Origin: Blastomyces gilchristii SLH14081 | Taxonomy: Eukaryota; Ascomycota; Eurotiomycetes; Onygenales; Ajellomycetaceae | Direction: 5' to 3' | DNA length: 64,000 bases | NCBI RefSeq assembly: GCF_000003855.2 | Contig: NW_003101680.1 | Location: forward strand, 1,126,976 to 1,190,975 | In this document: positions 21,740-34,681 of the stretch, in pieces | Position numbering within the stretch: the stretch's first letter is position 1 | Layout of the letters: each line of letters starts with the position of its first letter | Made by a program: the position numbers and the translations under genes | The notes under the pieces: generated by a model | Seen by the model: the letters and a program-made list of their open reading frames with translations, nothing else | The model's database searches: none | What the model was told of the DNA's origin: nothing

Positions 21740-23548
21740 TTAAACCTTCTTCTCCTTCTCCTGCTGCTTTTCGGCATCCCCTTCGGACGATTGGGCCTCT
21801 GAATTCTGGATTTCCTGATCTGGAGCAGCTGCTTCCATATTCTTGTCGTCCGACTCGTCGATGTCCTCATGATCCTTGGGAGTGGAAACACCAGCCTCTT
21901 CGTTTTCGGTGTTCTGCTCGTTTTCCTCTTCGATGAGCTCTTGCTGCTCCTTGATAACCTCAAGACGCTGCTTGTTGGTGGCTGCGCCTTCGGCGTTATG
22001 CACCTCGAGCTCAATTTCGTGGAAGAGCTCTTCGGGGATGCTGGACAGGACGGATCGGAGTGCATCGATCTGGGAGGAAATTTCGTATTCCTGGGACTTC
22101 TGCGTGTACATATAGGCATTGCTGAGAACGAGGAGGGTCGATGGTACGCGCTTCCTGAGGCGTAGGTCAAGCCACATGGACAGGTCGTCCCGCAGACGGC
22201 CCGGGGATACGCCGTGAGTGCGCAGTCCACGAGAAGCACAGGCCATCTGGAGTTCGGGAACGGAAAGCGATTCGACGCCTTCAAATGAAATGGCTTTGTC
22301 ATCACGCTTAATTTGACGCATCCGGTGACGTACATTGTACCGAAGCATTGAATCTGTACCGAAGGTATTGAGATTTATGTATTTGCACATCGCCACCAAT
22401 TGAGGTCGCGACAAGTTATCCAAGGTAAGATCATCTTTGAAGGTCTGGCAGACCTTGATAACATCTTCTTCCGAAGGCGACTCGCCAGTAGCTCGAACCT
22501 TCCTGAAAAACTCAGCGAACTCTTCTTTTTTGGCGTTTCTGGCGTTGACTGGAAGGCCAGTCTCCTTGAGTGTATTCTGCAGGAACGAGCCCATCTCCTT
22601 CCGTGTCGCGCGAAGTATAGCTGCTTTCTGCTCCTTGGACTTTTGGCCTTCATAGGTGCTGGGAAGCAAGTTCGGGAAGAGCTTCAGTGCGACCGGCAGG
22701 AGGAATTCGGCAAACGGGACGATAACAAAAACAGAGAAGGGTACCAGTCGAGCTAAATCTTGAACTGTACGTCGTAGCTATTATCTATACGTTAGCGATA
22801 TCATTCCGGCTTGGTCGGGCACATGGAAGGAGAGCGGAAATCAAAAGATATTCGCAGATGGAAGGCTAACTTGTCGATGTTCCCTACGGCTAAGTTCATA
22901 ACCAGCAGCCATCTTTAAGGCAAGCTGTGTACTGATCTTGACCTCCGTAGCCAATAGCTTAGTCCCATCCCAATAATGCTGGGCCTCTTTCTTGATCCTC
23001 TGACCCAATGTAAGTTTCTTAGCTTCCTTCTTCTCCTCAACAGTCCTTTTCTCTGCAGCTTCCACATCATGATAGTTTAAATCTTTCCCTTCCGCAACCA
23101 TCGCTTCTGCAGATGAACTATCGGTTGTGGATGTAACTTGGATCTGCTCACGAGGTTCGCCTCCGGTTTTATCCGGCTGTACCGATGCTGGTGTCGGTTT
23201 CTGCGCAGTCTTTGCTGGGAGTGGCTTCTTCGCCTGGTCTGCGTTAAACCCTGGAGGAGGGAATGATGGCGGCTCTAAGGGAGTTGAAGAGGAAGTGTGC
23301 TGCGTGGCATAGCCGCGCTGTTGGTGCTCGAGCGGGAGGAGAAGAGCCAGGGCTTGGACATGTTGGGGAAGGGAACGTCGGTAACGTGAAGTCGCGGCCG
23401 AATAAGGACCTAGAGTTCCTGGAATGCGGCAGCGTACTATTCGGGGTCAGTAACTGAATATTCACTGGAGAGTTGTCTTGATGCTCGACGCACATGCGGC
23501 CATTCTCTGTGCTGACACCGCATTGCGGGTCAGGGCAACCGATTTCAT
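21740..23548 (-). CDS. MDM38: LETM1/Mdm38-family mitochondrial inner-membrane protein
   Basis: Three exons, 23548-23494, 23436-22871 and 22777-21740, give 552 residues. The N-terminus is a basic, Ser/Ala-rich mitochondrial presequence without acidic residues, with RGYATQ-like cleavage context. One transmembrane segment (LVPFSVFVIVPFAEFLLP, about 217-234) precedes the ribosome-binding LETM1 domain, which contains the hallmarks LPSTYEG, LSRPQLVAMCKY and RLRDDLSMWLDLRLR. The C-terminal tail is a Glu-rich coiled coil. Family members maintain K+/H+ exchange and help insert mitochondrially encoded proteins. The 5' exon is inferred from the donor TGTGCGT and acceptor GAATAG, so the exact start is less certain than the rest. 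Confidence 0.9.
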
Positions 23549-24219
23549 GCTGCCGCGTCGAGAGAGTGAGAAAAATTCGAATAGCAACTTCCGGTATGCG
23601 TTGAATGGTATATAAGTAACAGCGAAGCGTGCAAGAACAGGGTTTTGAAGAATGGTGGGTTGAAAAAGATTTGCTATGGTCGAGGTTGAAACAGGCGGAG
23701 GTTATCAATGTGCAAACCGCGCTAGGTAAAGTTTGGACAATCACGTGACGTTTATGTCATCTCCAGGTTTTTGGTGGAGTCGCCTCAGCAATCTGAAGTC
23801 GACTTCGATGGGGAAACAGGGAAAAAGAATGGAATTGGAACGCAATCAAGTTACAATATCATGATCAGATTAGTAATGTCAGGTAATCACCCTACATAAA
23901 TCAACGGGGAACAGCAAGGTTCAAAACTCCTTGTCCAAAATTATCAAAGATAACTGACCCAGAAAAAGACATTGAAACTGGATTCGAAAAGCAAAAATGG
24001 ATACCACATATCCAGCTGGTTGGCGGGCAACACAGGAGGTAAAAAACACGCTGATGGGCAAATTTCGCCTCGCAGTATCGACAGATAACGCGCAGAAAAT
24101 AGAAAGTCCAAGAATAACGGGAACGCTTCAGGAGGGTATCCATAACGAAAGAAATTAACGAAAAAAAGTAAAAAGGCAAAAGGACGAAGAGACGAAAGAG
24201 GGTTGTGGGACCCGTGATT
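23549..24219. other. Intergenic region, no gene supported
   Basis: 0.67 kb; promoter of the LETM1 gene and 3' flank of the GPC1 gene. Confidence 0.5.
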
Positions 24220-25858
24220 TCAGGTTCTAGGATAGAGGCCGGAAGTTGAAGGAGAATCCACAGTTGTAGGGGCTGACTGCGTATCTAGGAGCGGGATCTG
24301 GTTGACTGCGCAGTGGACTGACGAGCCCGTTTGCTTGACCTCCATATCATCATGGCTGTATATCTTCCCATTGCCTGACTCGGGAACTAAAGTAGGACTG
24401 GTCGAGCCGCCTTCGGGAGAAGTATGCCATTTGGCAACATCTTTCTTAAGCTGCTCCAGCTCATTTTGGAACCTTTTCCCAAAAACGTCAATATAATATG
24501 TCGCGCCGTTGTAGACACTCCAGGAAAAAACGACCATTAGGAAAAGAGAGCTGGCCCAACTGTACCAAAACCACAAGGGGCATGGGGTTATAGTTAGCAG
24601 CGCATAGGCATATTGTATGAGCATGAAAGCTGGCTCTTGTAAGGAGAGCGGGAGGCTGAGGACAAATTTTCCAATCCAGGTCTTGGCGTATGACTTTCGA
24701 AGCCAAGTAAAGCTTGTCGGCCGCCCTGCGGCAATCTTTTCACGCCGACGAACCGTTATGAGGAGATGATATGATAGCTGCCACACCGCGTAAGGAACGG
24801 TAGCCCATATCATCATTGCGGCGAGCGAGTAATGTTCCGGGCTACCTGGTTCGCTGAATTTGATGCTGTAGACAGCGGGGAATCGGTTGCGCAATACATC
24901 AGAAGGGGTCATATGAATTAAGCAGTGGAGGGTAACGGGCGGCATAATATGAATAAACAGGCTAGATATCAACTCTGTCAGAAAACTGATATCGATATAG
25001 ATTCTCCGTAGGCCCTACTTACCTAGTAACTTTATCAAAACTGTGAAACACCAATGAGTTCCTCCACATGGCAATAGCAATGGCATTATTACCATATGCA
25101 AGGCAGTATGTGCTAAGGAACAATCTTTTCGAGCCCGGCAGCACCCAAATAGTCAAAACCGTTAAGAAATTGACGAAGTAGCAGAGATCAGCCAGGAAGT
25201 AATGGTATCCACGTCTGTGATAGGTGTAATAGCGTATTGGCATGAAATAACAAAACTGGGCCGTGTACCAGTAGAAGAAATATTCCGGGTAAGCACCAAG
25301 CAAATATCCACAGATAAGAATGTTAAGCACACCTGCGATGAAGGAAACCTTCTCACGAGCAGTGACTGTCGCAGTATCATTCCAACGAGCACCTAGCCGC
25401 TCAACAGAATCTTTCATGCGTTTCCGGTATTTCTCCAGCTGGTCGTCTGAAGACGGGACACGCTTGCGCCACTCCCCCACGACCCTTTGCTTCGCATGTA
25501 TGCCTGTGTTCTTCAGTTTTTCCTGTTGTTTCTTAACCTTTTCTTTCTGAACAGTCAATGTGTTCTGCCATTTTTCTAGCTTCTGGGGTAGTGCAAGGTT
25601 CCCTAGCAGATCAAAAACAGTGAGTTTGTCCAGAGGAGGGAAAGGCTCCCAATCTTCCTGGAACGAGCTGCTCGCCCCAAATGAAGATGTCCGCGATAGC
25701 CCAATATTGTATGACGGCGAAGCATCAGGCGTTGAATTGGAAGATCCATCCCGATCATATGCTATCGCGTCGAGGATTTCGGTGTTTGGTTCAGTCGCGT
25801 ATTCATTCAAACGATCTGGTTGTGACTTGCTCTTCGGTATCGAAATAGGCTCAGACAT
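24220..25858 (-). CDS. GPC1: Glycerophosphocholine acyltransferase (Gpc1, DUF2838)
   Basis: Two exons, 25858-25023 and 24961-24220, give 525 residues. The acceptor ATATCTAG was chosen over nearer AGs because it restores the family motif DKVTSLFIHIMPP across the junction. The protein has a hydrophilic N-terminus with a basic coiled-coil region (about 100-165), then about eight hydrophobic segments with the DUF2838 signatures AQFCYFMPIRYYTYHRRG and LADLCYFVNFL. Yeast Gpc1 acylates glycero-3-phosphocholine with acyl-CoA to make lysophosphatidylcholine at the ER. The C-terminal tail is hydrophilic and Ser/Pro-rich. Confidence 0.9.
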
Positions 25859-26748
25859 TTCGACCTAAAAGTGCCGGGCGCCGTACAAGGAGGGCTGGAC
25901 TCAGGAATATGACAGGAGGGAAATGCCTTTGATAAACTCCTCCTCAATATCAGCCCCAAATACCTGGGTTGCGATCGAATTCAAAACAGGCAAGAGTGGG
26001 CTGGGCATATATAACCACAGACATAACCGCAAGGGAAGAATATTGGCTCGGTTTCTTCACAAGTTAAACAGGGTATGCGACGGGATAATGCGGTGACTAT
26101 ATATAACGTAAATGAAAATATCCTCAAAATAAATTACACCTGTTGTGACTTCCTCATACGACGGAGAAAATGCGAGGAGAACGATGAGCAAAGGGCTAGA
26201 GAGCAGACCGGCCCTTAAATGGACCTAATGACAGAAAATAGGTCACCATGCCCACCATGCTCGCAGTGGTTCAACAAGAGGGAAAATGATGCTAACAGCC
26301 TGCTGTCCAAGAGAGATGAGAAGATCGTGCATGAAGCTTTCCACATGGTTGGTTTAGTTAATCTTTAATCCGAGCTTGAGCTGTCTGGTGATTCGCGCTA
26401 GCCGGACTGGGTCGCGAAGCCACCAGGTCACATGGTCAGACGGTTGCAGTTTGGCCCAAGAACTACGGAGTAGTCGCAATTGGGTCAATATCATTCGGAG
26501 ATATCATATATAGAGAATGTGTTCCTATTTGTTGTGTGCGAAGTGTCACTTGGTCAAAGATCACCTTTTTTGTCCCTAGGGCCCTGTTCTAGAGTAGCCA
26601 ACTTTAAGGACCTATGAATTTCTCCTCTCCTGTACAGTTTGCATCATAGTACTCCGTACGCTTTGGGTGAAAGATTCCGCAACAAGATATGAAAGCATAG
26701 TGTTATATTTATTTAAGTTCGCAAACTAGCACCTCTTAAGAGCTTCCA
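25859..26748. other. Intergenic region, no gene supported
   Basis: 0.9 kb upstream of GPC1. Contains the 9-mer TACGGAGTA at 26464-26472 and its reverse complement at 26650-26658. Confidence 0.5.
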
Positions 26749-28340
26749 TTACGCTACGAGGTCAGCTTTACTTAGAACCTCCTTCGGTGAAAGCAACTCC
26801 TGCCTATGAACTGCCCCTTTAGTCAATAGAAGCTCGACCATACGCTGCTGCTTATCGCCAGATAACCGCAGAATTGCAGTGTCCAGAGGAGCATTAGCCA
26901 CGGTATCAATGTGAACCACATTGATATCCTCTCTCAACAGCAATCTTTCCCGCAATCTCCACATTTCCTCGTAGAACAGCCACCGATAGCGGATCCGTCC
27001 TGAAAAGTTTGTTGACGATATTTGGATCTACTCCGTCCGTCGCCAGGAGGAGCTCCACCATCACCAGATCGTTTTTACGAACAGCAACCCACAGGTCGGT
27101 TGGACCCACCTTGTCCGCATTGACATCGCTTGATTGGCCTCAAGTAGCAATTTGGCAACCCCATGGTTACCGTTATAAACAGCGCCGCCCAGTGTCGTCC
27201 AGCTGACGTCACATTCAGTGTCGGGTTCAATATCTTCATGTCCAAGCAACAACTTGACGACCGTTACATGCCCAAGTTCTGAAGCCTTGGTGAGCGGAGT
27301 TTGATTGTGCCGATCTCTCAGGTTGACATCAAATCTTGTCATTTCCTAGCAGCAACTTCACAAATTCTGCGTTTCCAAATGTAGCAGCTATCCATAGAGG
27401 CGTTTGTCCATGCTCGACTGGGATGTTTGGGTCGACATGATCCGCTATAAGGAGGAGCCGGACAATATCCTCATTCCCCATGCATAGAGGCAACGACAGT
27501 GGTGTGAACCCAAAAATGGCTTGGTGGTTAGCGCGACTGCGGTATTTGTGAGAAGGGAGGTCACGGCAGCCTTATCGCTACGCACAACGGCAAATGTCAA
27601 GCGGGTTGTCCATTCATAGAGATACCTGGACTCCGTTGAGCGGCTAGGAAGCACTAGCAGCTTTTTCACAATATGTAGAAGCCCCATACTCAACGACTGG
27701 AGCAGCAAGTCACCCGCATCATGCTGGGAGAGCTCAACTTCTAGGCCATCCGTGCTCAGAAGCAATGAGACTGCAGAACACCGTTTCATATTGAATAAAA
27801 GAAGAACCAGCGCGCCGCCATCCGCCGCAGTTCGGGTACGGTCATTTTCGAGGAGCAATTTCAATACTGACTCGCACCCGTCTTTGGTTGCATGATGCAA
27901 CACCGACTAGCCCTAGCCGTCGGTAAAGTGTGGATTGACGCCAGGTTGGTCGAGCAATAGCTTCACTATGTCTGCATGATTCTCATGAGCCGCAAACAAA
28001 AGTGGAGACATAGTTTGCCGTGCAGACCCAAAAACTGAAAATTGGCGATCCGGAGGGGACCAGTCATTGACAACGCCGTTGAGATCGATGCCGTCTCTAT
28101 TGAGAAGGAGTTCAACGACCTTAACATGACCACGCTGGCATGCAATTATCAACGGTGTTTTATCATCAGTCCCCAACGCTCGCAATGAAGCACGTGCGTT
28201 CAAAGCTTTACGCGCAGTAATTTCATTCCCATGCTCCGCAGCCCAGAGTAGAGAGGAGTTGGCGCCAAGTCGATAGAGCTTAGCATCGAGAAGGGAGTAT
28301 AAGCGCCTGTTGGTTTGTACAAAGAGTTCAAGTCACCAAG
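26749..28340 (-). pseudogene. Broken F-box-like/ankyrin-repeat protein gene
   Basis: At least seven ankyrin repeats can be read on the minus strand, for example TPLIIACQRGHVKVVELLL, SPLLFAAHENHADIVKLLL and TPLTKASELGHVTVVKLLL. They are spread over three frames. Two in-frame TAG codons (27913-27915 and 27907-27909) sit inside one otherwise continuous repeat, both where CAG (Gln) would fit, so C-to-T changes are likely. Further frame changes occur near 27520, 27100 and 26940. The 5' part (about 28220-28330) reads like the start of F-box/ankyrin proteins (TNRRLYSLL ... LYRLGANSSLLWAAEHG), but no start codon is evident. Introns could explain one or two breaks, not all. Confidence 0.75.
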
Positions 28341-28905
28341 CGGGTAGTTCTTCACCGAGGACCAAAAATATTTCATTAGGTAGGTAGGTCGAGAAACTGC
28401 ATCTTTAAAAAGTGTAGACAGTGGTTGTAAGGGTGCTACGCGACTTGCTCCGCTTCGGGAAGGGAATGGAAACCAATATCGACTACACTGCCCTTAGCTA
28501 GGGACCATAGAACTCCCACGGCTCCCGGGGCGATGTCATAAAATTGCCATCCATATACGTAAATAATGGCGGCTCGCGATTGTACCTGTAGACTGATTCC
28601 AACCGTAATGAAGCTTGGCACGCTAACGGGAGATGGCATAGTATGACTAATAAATTACATTACGGCCACTGCTCCAGGTCGCGTCGCGAACGAGAAGCAG
28701 CATCAAAAAGTCGAAACCACCAAGTCCCAGCACCCGGATGGGGATTTCACGTACCTAGTTCATTGTTCCTCAGGCTACGCGATAGCTAATATCGAGTATT
28801 CCTAGCTATCCACAAGCATCTCATTTTCCGCGTCATACGCCTTAATTTGACTTGGAATCCCCGCTCGCCTGGCAACGGCGGGTGGGTGCGATTTGAGGAG
28901 AGACC
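28341..28905. promoter_or_regulatory. Upstream region of SMC1
   Basis: 0.56 kb between the broken ankyrin gene and the SMC1 start. An open frame on the minus strand (28436-28639) shows no recognisable domain. No defined regulatory site recognised. Confidence 0.4.
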
Positions 28906-31900
28906 ATGGGGAAACTAATTCGGCTCGAGCTCTTCAGTAAGTTCTATCCCCAGATGCTGCTTTTGGGATATTCTATGATATGTTAAGATGCTAATGTGCT
29001 GTGCTGTAATAGATTTCAAATCGTACAAAGGGCATCATACTCTGCTTTTCGGCGATGCCTTCTTCACGTCCATTATTGGGCCTAATGGCTCGGGGAAATC
29101 GAATTCGTTAGTGGTACCCTTCTCAGGTGTGCGCTGTTTGATTCTGACGAATATGTAGGATGGATGCGATTTCGTTTGTTTTAGGAATCAAGTCATCCCA
29201 CCTTCGTTCAACGCATCTGCGCGACTTGGTATACCGTGGGCGCGTGCTTCGTACATCGACCATCAATGACGATGGCTCCGCCTCGAAGAATGTCCAGAAT
29301 GGCGTGAACGGTGATGGCGACGTGGAACCGTCACAGGAACCCGCTGAACGAAATGACCCAAAAGTCGCATGGGTCATGGCCGTGTATGAAGATGACGCAG
29401 GAGAAGAGCAGCATTGGAAACGATCAATTACAAGCCAAGGAGTGAGCGAGTATCGCATCAACAATCGCGTTGTAACCGCACAGCAATACAACCAGTCACT
29501 CGAAGATGAAAATATTTTGATCAAGGCTCGCAATTTCTTGGTGTTCCAAGGAGACGTGGAGTCCATTGCTTCTCAATCACCAAGGGACCTGACCCGCTTG
29601 ATAGAGCAAATTTCCGGAAGTCTCGAATACAAGGCAGAGTACGAAAGACTTAAGGCGGAGCAGGAAGAAACAGCGGAAATCCAAAATGCGCAGTTGAACC
29701 GACGGAGAGGTATCAACTCCGAAATCAAGCAGTATCAGGAACAGAAGAGAGAAGCGGAAAATTATGCAAGGAAAGCGGACGAACGCGATCAAGCGATTAT
29801 TACACACATCCTTTGGAAACTCTTCCACTTCCAGCGCTTAATTGAGGAGTCAAGTGCCGAGATCCAGAAGCACCAAGACGAGCTGGAGGAATTCCGACGT
29901 GGCGTAGAAAAATACGAAAAGAACCTTGAGGAAGCCAAAAAAGATCATGCTCGCGCCGGAAGGAACGTGGCGAAAGTGGAAAAGAGCATTAACTCCAAGG
30001 AAAAAGATATCGAAGATACGACGAATTCGTTAGTTCCTGTCGACGAAAAAATTGAAATCTCGAAACAGAAAGTGGCGAGGTACGCCACCCGGATTTCCGA
30101 AATCGAGAAGGAAAGCGATGCGCAATCGAAAACCGTCAAGCAACTCGAAAAGGCCCTTAAAGTTGTCGAAAAAGCTCAATCTCAGTGGGAGGATGAGTGG
30201 AAGAAAACAGCAAGCAAGAGAGGAATCCAACTCAGCGATTCCGATCTTCACGAATATAACAAGCTCAAGGAAGACGTAAATAAGCGTTCCTCTGCTGCCC
30301 AAATAAAACTCACAAATTTAAAGCGCCAGAGAAAAGCCGATGCCGAGACTGTTAACAGTTTAAAGAGCAATTTCGAAAGTACAGAGTGGCAGGTCAAAAA
30401 TCTCCAGTCTGATGTAAATAATATGTTGGATCGCAAATCCAGTATGGCAGAGGCCATTGAGTCTACATCTAAGGAAATTGCTCAGAAGAAAAAAGAACTT
30501 AATAATCTTACTTCTGAACGGCTTCGGGTAGCACAGATGCGGACCGAACTCGAGGAGAAACTTCAAGTTACTTTGAAGAAGCTCCTCGAGGCAGACGATG
30601 GCCGAAAGCAAAGCGAGAAGGAGTTGCGTACCAAGGAGCTAATATCAACCTTGAAGCGCATATTTCCTGGGGTCAAGGGTCGGGTTAGCGAGCTTTGCAA
30701 GCCCAAACAGAAGAAATATCAAGACGCCGTCAGCACCGTCCTAGGCCGGCATTTCGACTCCATCGTAGTGGACAACGAGAAGACGGCCAAGGAATGTATC
30801 CAGCATCTCCGGGACCAAAGAGCAGGCCAAGCAACCTTCATCCCACTCGAGACCATCCAAGTGAAAGCTTTCAATTCAAGCCTGAAAGGCATGCACCGGG
30901 GAATGCGACCAGCCATCGAAACGGTCGACTATGATAATTCCGTCTCCCGCGCTATTACATATGCCTGCGGCAATGCGATCGTTTGTGATGATTTAGCCAC
31001 GGCGAAGTATCTTTGCTATGAGAGAGGAGTCGATGCCAAAGCAGTCACGCTTGATGGGACGGTTATCCACAAGGGTGGTCTCATGACTGGTGGACGCGGC
31101 CCGGGCCATCAGCAATCCAAACGCTGGGAAGATACTGATATCACCAACTTGCATAAACTAAAAGAGAAACTTATTGCGGACCTGGGCAATCTCCCCAAAG
31201 CTCACCGCAAAGGTGCAGAGGAAGAAAGTCTTCAGGGACAGCTTACAGGTCTGGAGCAACGTCTGGCGTACTCTCGGGATGAACTAAAAGCTTTGGACAG
31301 AAATATTGAAAGCAGGTCCGGCGAAGTCGACTTCTCCAAACGTCAAATGAAGAGTGTCCAGCCAAAATACCTTGAGAAGAAACGTGCCCTAGAAGAACTG
31401 GATGAATCTATTGCGGAAGCCCAAAGCTCAGTTAGCGGGGTTGAAGATGAAGTCTACCGAGCCTTCTGCCGTCGTCTGGGTTACAGCAACATCAGAGAAT
31501 ACGAAGCCCAGCAAGGGTCGCTGCAACAGGAAGCCGCAGAGAAGAAACTTGAGTTTACTACCCAAAAGAGTAAGATTGAGAACCAGCTCAGTTTCGAGAA
31601 GCAGCGGCTGCAGGCGACCGACGACCGTATCGAAGGACTCCGCTCGCAGGCAGAGCGAGATCGAGCTCTCATCTCTGAACTTGAAGCTGAGCGCAAAACC
31701 ATCAAGGATCGTCTTGATACGCTCAACGCAGAACTCGAGTTACTAGGCGAAGAACTCGCGGAGCAACAGGAAGCCTACTCACAATCCGCAGAAAACCTGG
31801 CCGCTCAGCGTCAAGAGGTTCAGAAACGTTCCAGGAATGTTGAGGCTACGCTCAAAGCGATCAGTTCACTGGATGGCGAGAGACAGCGGCATGCTTCCGG

Positions 31901-33065
31901 TAGGTATGCGCTTTTGCGCCGCTGCAAGTTGGAAGATATCGATATTCCTCTTGAAAAGGGCTCAGCTCCACTGTCTACCCTGCCTATTGATGACCTAGTC
32001 CAAAATGATGAGGATGCGATGGACGTAGACGAGGATCCCAACGTAGGGAGCATCCAAGCTTCTGCTATACACGACTATGGCATCGAAGTTGAATTCGAAA
32101 GCTTGGGTGACTCGCTGAAGGAGGTGTGTACCAACGTCGCCCATACTTATCATTATGCGTGTTACCTAACAATTTTCTACAGGATTCGGATGACAAGATC
32201 GATGAGGAGCTTCAGGACCGGGTCAAATCACTTAACAGCGAGCTCGACAAAATGGCACCGAACATGCGGGCGATGGAGCGCCTGGAAGGCGTCGAGAACA
32301 AGCTTCGGAGTACGGAGAAGGACTTTGAAGACGCCAGGAAACGGGCCCGGAAGGCCAAGGAAGACTTCGAGGCCGTAATGCGGAAACGCTCAGAGCTTTT
32401 CAACAAAGCATTCACGCATATCTCGGAGCAGATCGAGCCCATATATCGCGATCTAACAAAGACGGCTAGTTATCCCATGGGCGGGAAAGCGTAAGTGAAA
32501 ACCGGAAAGCAAGTATTTGGTTAGCTATATTGAAGACATTTTATCTGACTACTGGCGTTTTCCTGTTCTTTTTGATAGTTATCTCGACATCGAAGATTCC
32601 GAGGAACCCTATCTTGATGGTATCAAATACCATGCGATGCCGCCCCTCAAACGGTTCAGAGACATGGAGCACCTCTCTGGTGGAGAAAAAACCATGGCTG
32701 CCCTGGCATTGCTTTTCGCCGTACACTCCTACCAACCCTCACCCTTCTTCGTGCTGGACGAAGTTGATGCGGCCCTCGACAACACTAACGTAGCACGGGT
32801 TGCCAACTATATCCGCGACCATGCTGCACCCGGTATGCAGTTTATCGTCATCAGCTTGAAGACGGGCCTCTTCCAGAACAGCGAGGCGTTGGTAGGAATT
32901 TACAGAGACCAGGCTGCGAATAGTAGCAAGTGTTTGACGCTCGATGTATGCCCCTTTTCCATGAAAACATTTGTCGCGTTTCGTTTGCTCTAGTCCACAA
33001 CTCTCTGATTGTGTTCGTACACTAACTTACCTGGTTACAATCTACAGCTTCGGAAATATAGATGA
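28906..33065 (+). CDS. SMC1: Cohesin subunit SMC1
   Basis: Six exons (28906-28936, 29013-29106, 29159-32123, 32183-32490, 32579-32945, 33048-33065) give 1260 residues, the usual length for fungal Smc1. Walker A is GPNGSGKS (33-40). It is followed by the Smc1-type SHLRSTHLRDLVYRGR, long coiled coils, a hinge (about 515-660, containing LGRHFDSIVVDNEKTAKECI and HKGGLMTGGRG), a second coiled coil, the ABC signature LSGGE (1165-1169) and Walker B with DEVDAALD (about 1189-1200). It pairs with Smc3 and the kleisin to form the cohesin ring that holds sister chromatids together. The last exon codes only five residues plus stop (LRKYR), restoring the family ending. All motifs are intact. Confidence 0.97.
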
Positions 33066-33669
33066 TGTCCTTCGCTGTTTTCTTTATTTAGCTGATTCTC
33101 TCAATTTTCGTTTCAGCCTGTCCGTTTTGCTCCGCGATCCGCTGGAATGACGTTATTTCTTTTTCCAGCCAATGACAGCCAGCTTCGCTTCTATTTCATC
33201 TAGGTGGACAACAACCATTATCAGGCCTTTTCTAAGTTTTCTTTGAAGATGCGTGGATGTATGAAATATTGTTTCTTTTTGATAATGAGCACGATGGTAG
33301 GGTCGCTATGTTAACGATACGTATCGGGCGTTGCTATTCTTCTTCTGTGACGCTGTGCAATCTTAGCAACTTTCCACCGTACCTAGTAAAATTCATGTAA
33401 CTTCAGTTCCATACATATTCTTTTTATCACTTATGATTACGCCTGATACTAAATCTACGAGAAAGTATGTAATTTGAACATATTCCAAAAAAAAAACAAA
33501 GTAATAAATTAATTAAGTAAATAGGGACACTCAGATACATGACAGTGCTTTTCAAAGCAGAACAGCTTTTGCAGCGTTCGTAACATGACATACGTAAATA
33601 AAAAAGGTCCACCCTTTGACAATTTAGAACCGGGACGCATATAATACAGGGGAATTTATCCAAAAAAAT

Positions 33670-33701
<32 letters not shown>

Positions 33702-33939
33702 CAATTTAGATCACGATGCTCGTAGTAATTTGGTGTTGGGTAAAAGGGGGAGGATGCGCAGGTTACATATTGTACAGTGCATATATATACAGAGTAGATA
33801 GGGGAATATTTAGATTGCACACAGTGAAAAACATGTAAATATCCAAAGAGGGAACATAAACAACCAAATTTTAGCATGAAGTCCTAGTAGAAAAAAGCAA
33901 TCACGCCCTCGGGACCATAAAATTGAAAAACAGTGCGAT
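33066..33939. other. Intergenic region, 3' flanks
   Basis: 0.87 kb between convergent genes. Contains an A-rich microsatellite of AAAAAT-like units at about 33660-33705. Confidence 0.6.
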
Positions 33940-34681
33940 TTAATAAGGATTTGGCGAAGGCCCAGCGTTAAGGAGGACGCAAATCGGATCCCACTGTGTA
34001 ACGAACGCTGGGTCCAGCAGTTTAGGTAGAATCTACACATTAATTAGCATATCAAAAAAAGACAAAAAATAAACATTATCAACAACGAAAAATCAGCGAA
34101 ATACCTCTTTGAACCTCCGAATAAACTCCCCAAGGCGCTGACGAAGAGGGCTAAATCCGTCGTTAGGTGGGGCGCATAGGAGTGGCCGCCCATCTTCCTT
34201 GAGAAAAAGTTTTTTGCGGAGCCGATGGATTTGCTCCCAGTTGAGCATATCGAAATCTGGAATAGGATCGCCAGGGCAATAGATCCAAGAGTCTAGGCGG
34301 TAACGACCGTAGCCGCAGTACTCTCCACTTCGAGCAAGAACGATGGCAGGATCATCCCCGAGCTCTACAGCTTCTTCCCACTCCATGTCGTGCTCATGAG
34401 GGGGCCGCATATTGATCAGTTGGCGGTTGAGCTACTTTTTCCGGATTCGAGGTTTTCCGTCGAAAAAATGTTGGAAATTTCTTTATAATTCTATCTGGAT
34501 ATAAGCTATGTATTTTTGACTTGTTGCGGATATTCGGGCTCACATGTTTCTCAGCGTCTTTGCCGCTTGACTTGTTGAATGAATCAGTTGATTTCTGAAG
34601 AAAGCTCTTTGGGAAGTGCTCCGAAGGGGCCACGTCCGTTGGAGTCTCTTGATCCGTTGGAAGCAGCAACAGGCTCGCCAA
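33940..34681 (-). CDS. Uncharacterised protein, 5' end not resolved
   Basis: I do not recognise the family. Three exons are proposed: upstream to about 34546 (ending ...DAEKH before GTGAGC), 34431-34105 and 34032-33940. All junctions are phase 0 with good donors and acceptors. The central exon reads as compact, well-folded protein (GEYCGYGRYRLDSWIYCPGD, MLNWEQIHRLRKKLF) and the last exon ends LLDPAFVTQWDPICVLL...NPY. No in-frame ATG exists in the first segment, so an additional 5' exon upstream of 34681 is likely. The coordinate 34681 is an approximate limit of the open frame. Confidence 0.5.
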
